From Clostridia bacterium (lineage in GTDB: Bacteria; Bacillota_A; Clostridia; Oscillospirales; CAG-272), in contig JAGBRZ010000195.1 in NCBI GenBank assembly GCA_017632155.1, positions 1 through 47,173 of the forward strand: a stretch of 47,173 nt of DNA. Reading direction: 5' to 3'. The translations under genes and the position numbers were made by a program. This document shows, piece by piece, positions 42,701 to 47,173 of this stretch; positions within the stretch are counted from its first letter, which is position 1; every line of letters begins with the position of its first letter. The notes below the pieces were generated by a model that saw only the letters and a program-made list of their open reading frames with translations, was not told the origin of the DNA and searched no databases.

Positions 42701-43537
42701 TCAGCTCTCTAAATCATTAACAACCTGCGGTTTAGCACGGTATTTCCTCATGTACTCCCGCAAATATTTGTTGTAGGTCTCTCGGTCTGCCCGTTCTCGA
42801 CAGTCAGGACAGCGCATCTGTCGGTTAGAGTTCTTCTTGAACGGCTTTCCGCAGTCACCGCAAAGAGCAACACCCTTGACTTTCTTGTACAGATCATAGT
42901 ACAGCCCGATATTGTCATAGCAGGTCACTTCGAGTACACAGTCATCCGGCTCCGCGCAGGCATCCATATAGTTCAAATACAATCTGCCGCGATGCAGCGG
43001 CGTGATCGCACCGGCATCCACAAGATCAGGAATCATTGTCAGATTCAAATCCTTACTACTCGACAGACAGGTAAGCTTCCGGATGTTCCGCATAACAGAG
43101 TCCGTACCATAAAAGATATTGGAAGTGTACTCCTTGTCAAACTTCAACATTCTGTAGTATCGATCCAGTCGCAGACTGACCAGAATCGTAAAAAGCAGCT
43201 TCTTATGGTCGTGACTGACAGGGAAGCTGTCGATCACATCCAGATCCTTCTGAAATACGTTTACATAGCCCACGGAAACCAGACGGACGTGCTTGTCCGC
43301 GATCCGGAGCGCCCGGTTGATCATAATGTAATGAACCTCCGGACAGTAATCCGGCCAGCGCTCCTCGCAGAACTTTGTCAGTGCTTCCTTCCGCTGTTTA
43401 GGCTTGTACTTGAGAAAATCCCGATAGTACAGAACCAACAGACACATCTCCGTGTATATGTGATTGGTGAGAAAACCTTTCTGGAGTATATCCTCTACAT
43501 ACTCAATCTCGTTGTACTTGTAGTAGTTAGAGATCAT
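42701..43537 (-). CDS. Hypothetical protein with C-terminal zinc ribbon
   Basis: A 278-residue protein whose ATG overlaps the polymerase stop (ATGA). The N-terminal 220 residues are mixed helix and strand without a recognised family (YKPKQRKEALTKFCEERWPD, SFPVSHDHKKLLFTILVSLR). The C-terminal 50 residues carry CGDCGKPF and MRCPDCRERAD (Cys4 zinc ribbon), followed by a basic helix (YNKYLREYMRKYRAKPQ). Strong coupling to the polymerase gene suggests a partner such as a transcription or specificity factor. That is inference from position. Confidence 0.65.
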   Translation of the reverse strand: MISNYYKYNEIEYVEDILQKGFLTNHIYTEMCLLVLYYRDFLKYKPKQRKEALTKFCEERWPDYCPEVHYIMINRALRIADKHVRLVSVGYVNVFQKDLDVIDSFPVSHDHKKLLFTILVSLRLDRYYRMLKFDKEYTSNIFYGTDSVMRNIRKLTCLSSSKDLNLTMIPDLVDAGAITPLHRGRLYLNYMDACAEPDDCVLEVTCYDNIGLYYDLYKKVKGVALCGDCGKPFKKNSNRQMRCPDCRERADRETYNKYLREYMRKYRAKPQVVNDLES

Positions 43538-44331
43538 GTAAGCGGCACCTCCCTCATGCTGTAGCGGTTATTCAGATAGAGTATGTCTCCATCCGGATCC
43601 ATAAAAGGGAACTGCACAGAGACAGCGCCCGTATTCTTCTTGATAGCCTCAAAAGCATACTGCCCGACGATCGTCCAGAACAGCTCCTTATTGGCCTTCG
43701 GATTATCCTCAAAGAAATATCTGACCAGACAATTTGTAATCAGAACCGCATCGCCGATCTTTTCAGAGAAAACCTCCAGACAGGAATCACAGAAGATACG
43801 GTACCGGGAATAATCCATGAAGTCCGGCGTCTCATCTGTGTATGCCTCCTTACTGAGAGCTATCCCCCGGAGGACCTGCTTGAACTCCCCGAAGATTTCT
43901 ACGACCTGACGATACTCTTCTTCGGTAAACGGATGGTCATGATCAATCATGATGGTATGGTCAAAGTTGCCCGATTCACGGATCTTCTTGGATATCTCAA
44001 AATCTACCTGTTCTATGTACCGGCAGAGCAAATTCATAGGAGAATCGCTGTATACTACCGGCATATATTTGTAATAGTTCTGCAGAAATTCCATCTGCTT
44101 AGGCGTCCGCCTATCCAGTTTCAGCAGTTCCGAGATAGCCATACGGAACTTGTACTTGCACTCGGAATTACATTCTTCCTCATATTTTTTGTAGTCGTCT
44201 CTGGCTTTTTTGTACCGGTACCGGAAGAAGTATGGGTACTTGTTCAGAAGGATCCGATTATAAAATTCTTCATCCTGCTTTTCAATCCAAACCTTCGGAA
44301 TACCTTTGACTACCTGGCCGATCTTCGTTTT
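43534..44331 (-). CDS. DPBB RNA polymerase-like protein, exon 2
   Basis: Exon 2 starts at 44331 with AAA ACG AAG ATC and codes 265 residues. Its first residues KTKIGQVVKGIPKVW continue the sequence QSRQIDK of exon 1 to make a Q-x-I-D-x-x-K-x-G element, typical in this polymerase superfamily just after the catalytic beta-barrel. The remainder is mainly helical. An unspliced frame reaches back to a GTG at 44367, but that part is intron. It overlaps the zinc-ribbon gene by four bases. Confidence 0.85.
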   Translation of the reverse strand, partial: KTKIGQVVKGIPKVWIEKQDEEFYNRILLNKYPYFFRYRYKKARDDYKKYEEECNSECKYKFRMAISELLKLDRRTPKQMEFLQNYYKYMPVVYSDSPMNLLCRYIEQVDFEISKKIRESGNFDHTIMIDHDHPFTEEEYRQVVEIFGEFKQVLRGIALSKEAYTDETPDFMDYSRYRIFCDSCLEVFSEKIGDAVLITNCLVRYFFEDNPKANKELFWTIVGQYAFEAIKKNTGAVSVQFPFMDPDGDILYLNNRYSMREVPLT

Positions 44332-44518
44332 CCTGAATACCCTCGGTTTCCCGATATTTTCGCCCACGGCCGGGACAGGGTGTAGATCATATCTTCAGCT
44401 CAGTGAGCTGTGTGGCGCTTCGATTTAAGGGATTCTCACCCGCTGTCATGTCGGACAGCCCTACTTCTGTTGCCGAATTCCACGGCCAATGAATGATCGT
44501 TGGACTTGACTGAGTATC
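44332..44518 (-). ncRNA. 3' part of the group I ribozyme (P7-P9) in the polymerase intron
   Basis: P7 is formed by GATCAT (44498-44493) in an R-like element TCCAACGATCATTC, and ATGATC (44390-44385) in an S-like element GAAGATATGATCT. The intron ends in G at 44332. P10 could form between exon 2 AAAA (44331-44328) and TTTT at 45238-45235. Confidence 0.82.
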
Positions 44519-45061
44519 TTATCCTTTCTTTCTTGTTTTATGGTATTTAATTTCATGGATTGTAGTATCATTAACATGGAATTGCAATGCAATAGCGTGC
44601 TGGGTCATTTTCCCTTCATCCAACAACCGGCGGATCTCTTGTACATCTTCTGTGCTCAATTTACACATTGGATGTTTTTCTCCATACCGATCTTCAGGAT
44701 GAAAAAGGCCAGCATTTCTGGCATGAGCCATGTTTTCAGTTTTTGTACACCATTCAAGATTATCAATACGATTATTTGTTTTAACGCCATCTTTATGATT
44801 CACATCAAAATCACTCATATTAGCAATCGGAGAAAACGCTTCCATAACAAGTCTATGTATAAGAGCGCTACAATTCAAATCATAATGTAGATGTACAACA
44901 AGATATCCGCATTTTATTTGATATGGTTTCACGAAGTGTTCTTTTACGGTATACGGTTTACCATCACTCCTAATAATCTGAGAAGCAACAACACGAATAT
45001 TCCCAAAATTACTTATCAAATAGTGCTTAGACCCTCTAATGGGTTTCCATTGTTCGTTCAA
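44519..45061 (-). CDS. HNH homing endonuclease (NUMOD4 type)
   Basis: A 180-residue protein starting at a TTG (45061) with no clear ribosome binding site; no ATG is available in frame upstream. The NUMOD4 domain is visible at residues 3-55 (EQWKPIRGSKHYLISNFGNI). The HNH core follows: LIHRLVMEAFSP, NHKDGVKTNNRIDNLEWCT (about 85-107), with the expected H-N-H residues. The C-terminal part (MCKLSTEDVQEIRRLLDEG, MTQHAIALQFHVNDTTIHEI) is a helix-turn-helix for DNA recognition. It cuts intronless alleles of the polymerase gene to spread the intron. It is inserted between the P6 and P7 parts of the ribozyme. Confidence 0.9.
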   Translation of the reverse strand: MNEQWKPIRGSKHYLISNFGNIRVVASQIIRSDGKPYTVKEHFVKPYQIKCGYLVVHLHYDLNCSALIHRLVMEAFSPIANMSDFDVNHKDGVKTNNRIDNLEWCTKTENMAHARNAGLFHPEDRYGEKHPMCKLSTEDVQEIRRLLDEGKMTQHAIALQFHVNDTTIHEIKYHKTRKKG

Positions 45062-45242
45062 TATAAAATACCATACTCAATCAAGCACCGGATCACCGGC
45101 GGCACGACCCGCTGCGGTTTCCCCGGTCAGCCCGCTCTCTGTCAACCATTTCCTGCTGATCCTATACGTAGAACGGACACCCAGCATCTGCTGGTTCACC
45201 ACATTGTTCGATACGCATCGCTGCGCAAAGCGACAAAATTTT
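45062..45242 (-). ncRNA. 5' part of the group I ribozyme (P1-P6) in the polymerase intron
   Basis: The segment holds the guide GTCG (45234-45231) and a region that can fold as P3-P6 (GCTGACCGGGGAAACCGCAGC, quoted in part). The exact helices need a structure prediction. Confidence 0.65.
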
Positions 45243-47173
45243 ATCGATCTGTCTTGACTGTGCCGCACAGCACTGCTGCAGTCTCGACACGGTCAGCTTA
45301 TACTCCTCACTGTCTCTGCCATACTCCTTTTCAATGAGAGGAAGCAAGGCATAAGCAATAGAGCTCTTATTTGTAATACTCCCGATGATTGACCCAAATC
45401 CAAATGTATCAGATCTGTACAGGTCTTCGTCAGTAAACAGTATCTTCTTAGGTGACGGAGGATCGTAAACAACGGGAAGTTCGTCTCTGTAGACACCGTT
45501 TATCATGGTTTTATTCGATGTAGAGGCGCAAATGTCATAGTCATAGTCACTTCCGGCGAAGCACACTGTATCATGTCCATGATAATTGATAATAAATCCC
45601 AGATAACAGTACCTAAACCACTTCTCCGTCTCTTCGTTCTTCACCAGATTCGCAATGACGTGTTCACTGCGGTACGTCAGTGGCGACCGCATAGAGTCAA
45701 CCTGTGTCACGCCCCGTTCGTTCCAGTAGTTGCAATAGAACTCATCCTTCCCGAGCAGCCCCGTAACCGGCAAACCGCAGGCGTGCTGCATAAACCCGTA
45801 CGGATCAGACACCATCACTTGGAAATTTCCGTCCACGCAGATTTCACCCATGCAACCGTTCTGGATTCTATTCCGTATCAGATCCCGGATTTTGGTGCGA
45901 ACGTACTTATCATTCATCAGATCGGGACAGAGCACCAGAGATTTCAACCACCAATTGTCGCTGCTCCGCATCCAGTTCTGCAGCCGCTCATTGTCATCGC
46001 CAACACCCATCAGATACAGAAGCATATACGGATAATTACCGTAGGACACCCCGTCGATCCAGTCCACGAACTGAGAACAAAGTTCTTTGACCCCATCCTC
46101 ATCCAAATCCAAAGTCTGAATGAATTGGTAGTTTAGCGTCAGCGTATCCTTAGCCCGCTTTGGAGTAAACTGTGATACACCCCACAGCAGCTTATTCCGC
46201 CGGTAATTCTCTATGTAAGCATCCAGAGAAGGGAAGCTGTCCCACAACTTAAACTGTGACTCCGTCAGAATCATATCATAATCCCGTAGGTCAGCCATAA
46301 TCGGATTCCCGTCTCCGTCCTTATAGATCGTCTCAATTATGTAATTCCCGCCGTTGACTTCTTCACAGAATTGGTGGATAGGAAAAGTACACACCATGCC
46401 TTTGATGAAGTTCTGGCGAATACACCACTGCGCTGGTATGTAATCCAGCCCAAGTTCTCCTGCCCACTTCTCCGAAAGCTCCGGCGAGATCAGCCCCATG
46501 CCGTCCGTACGGTTCATCGGCATATCCTCGATCATCCGTACATCCAGCGTGTCGTCCTTGTCCCAATCCGGGTTCTCGGTTACATAGTTTGCCTTAAAGG
46601 ATGTGGTGTTCGAGTAATCCCGAATCACGGTGAACCTCGGTTCCGATACAACCTGTGTAGCAGACCCTGCCAAACCAAAATAAGCATTGAACTTAGAGGG
46701 CGCCAGCGGCTTTTCCATATTCCGCCCGTTATTCAGTATGGTCTTCAGCTCATCAATAATCTCTGTATCGCAAAGCACTACAGTAGAATTACGAGCTTGT
46801 CCGGCAGAACAGGATAGGCGCTTATATAACTTTCCATTTAGGCAAATGCCGTTGTGGAAAATATAGTCATAATGAGAATTCTCTTCCATCACAACCGTAA
46901 CATATTCCGGAATTTCCAGAATACTATTGATCTTATCCTGCACTTCTTTTAAGGCTTCGGGATCTCGTTTCCCGCCCTTCTGCCGCCGGAGATAGTCTCG
47001 CTCAGAGAAAAGTGCTTCAAGCGCATCATAATCAATAATCCGCCCACGTATGTCACGAATGCTGCGCAGAATCTGCGAATCTGCAAGAGCTATTACTTCA
47101 TTGCGTTTTTTTGCTTCCCGGAACGATATATCAATATTGTATTTGGCTTCCTTCAACCGGGAAGACTTGAACT
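45243..47173 (-). CDS. DPBB RNA polymerase-like protein (QDE-1/YonO superfamily), exon 1 (5' end beyond window)
   Basis: The frame is open across the right window edge; at least 643 residues belong to exon 1, which ends at GAT (45243). A TTG at 47156 is possible but residues upstream of it still look coding (FKSSRLKEAK). The key motif FAGSDYDYDICASTS (about 45557-45530) has the three aspartates that bind the catalytic metal in the double-psi beta-barrel polymerases (D-x-D-x-D), with tyrosine where most families have glycine. Upstream, GKDEFYCNYWNERGVT and SMRSPLTYRSEHVIANL match the region before the catalytic loop in RdRp/QDE-1/YonO-type enzymes. The spliced protein has over 900 residues. 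It could transcribe late phage genes; RNA- versus DNA-dependence is unknown. Confidence 0.78.

Larger units (their letters stand above)
44332..45242 (-). mobile_element. Group I intron with HNH endonuclease in the polymerase gene
   Basis: The intron is 911 nt. The 5' exon ends CGAT (45246-45243), which pairs with GTCG (45234-45231), with U.G at the splice site. The following AAAATTTT supplies P10 and closes a palindromic P1 hairpin. The P7 pair and terminal G are as described for the 3' part. The exons join in frame with a complete codon at the junction. Between the 5' and 3' parts of the core lies an HNH endonuclease gene, so the element is probably mobile by homing. Confidence 0.87.

Noticed and set aside
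43534..47173. Intein rather than intron in the polymerase
   Set aside because: The insertion contains stop codons in the host frame, and an HNH gene with its own start. It shows P1, P7 and P10 pairings and lacks intein splicing motifs.

Overview
The window is part of a tailed double-stranded DNA phage (or prophage) genome. Every gene I can support lies on the minus strand, so the transcript order runs from high to low coordinates. Strong AGGAGG-type ribosome binding sites, ATGA start/stop overlaps, a Dit/Tal/BppU-type tail tip and collagen-like fibres point to a long-tailed siphovirus of a Bacillota host, probably a gut Clostridia relative. The host is an inference.

Layout in transcription order. 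(1) 47173-42252: a QDE-1/YonO-type double-psi beta-barrel polymerase gene split by a group I intron carrying an HNH endonuclease, then a zinc-ribbon protein and two very small genes. (2) 42255-36233: calcineurin-like phosphoesterase, HU-like protein, putative small terminase, large terminase and portal. (3) 36217-29359: a small conserved protein, prohead protease with built-in scaffold, decoration-type protein, HK97-fold major capsid protein, and a run of head-tail connector and tail-completion candidates. (4) 29321-26643: tail tube, a PD-(D/E)XK nuclease of DUF1064 type, tail-assembly chaperone candidate and a minor tail protein. (5) 26628-15782: a tape measure gene of about 2,819 codons, interrupted by a 2.39-kb group I intron. 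(6) 15736-1: Dit, Tal, several fibres and BppU-like proteins, and a tail protein of more than 2,150 residues that runs off the left edge.

The most striking content is the pair of group I introns. Both have a P1 helix ending in a U.G pair at the 5' splice site, a P10 pairing to the 3' exon, a P7 pairing, a terminal G, and exons that join in frame. The polymerase intron is a conventional mobile intron with an HNH endonuclease. The tape measure intron has no recognisable endonuclease. It carries four cargo genes: a SLOG-type Rossmann protein and three small membrane proteins. They have their own near-consensus sigma-70 promoters (TTGACA-17-TATAAT and TTGACA-17-TATACT) and an intrinsic terminator just before the 3' exon. 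This looks like a moron, possibly an exclusion or defence cassette with a nucleotide sensor and membrane effectors, carried inside a self-splicing intron in a structural gene. Its function is inferred from architecture only.

The polymerase upstream of the packaging genes may transcribe the late genes. Because its coding sequence is split after the catalytic aspartate loop, active enzyme should require splicing, and full-length tape measure (hence a full tail) should require splicing of the second intron. Intrinsic terminators follow the tail tube, the tape measure, the intron cargo and the BppU-like gene. I saw no tRNA, rRNA, CRISPR array, insertion sequence, integrase or reverse transcriptase.
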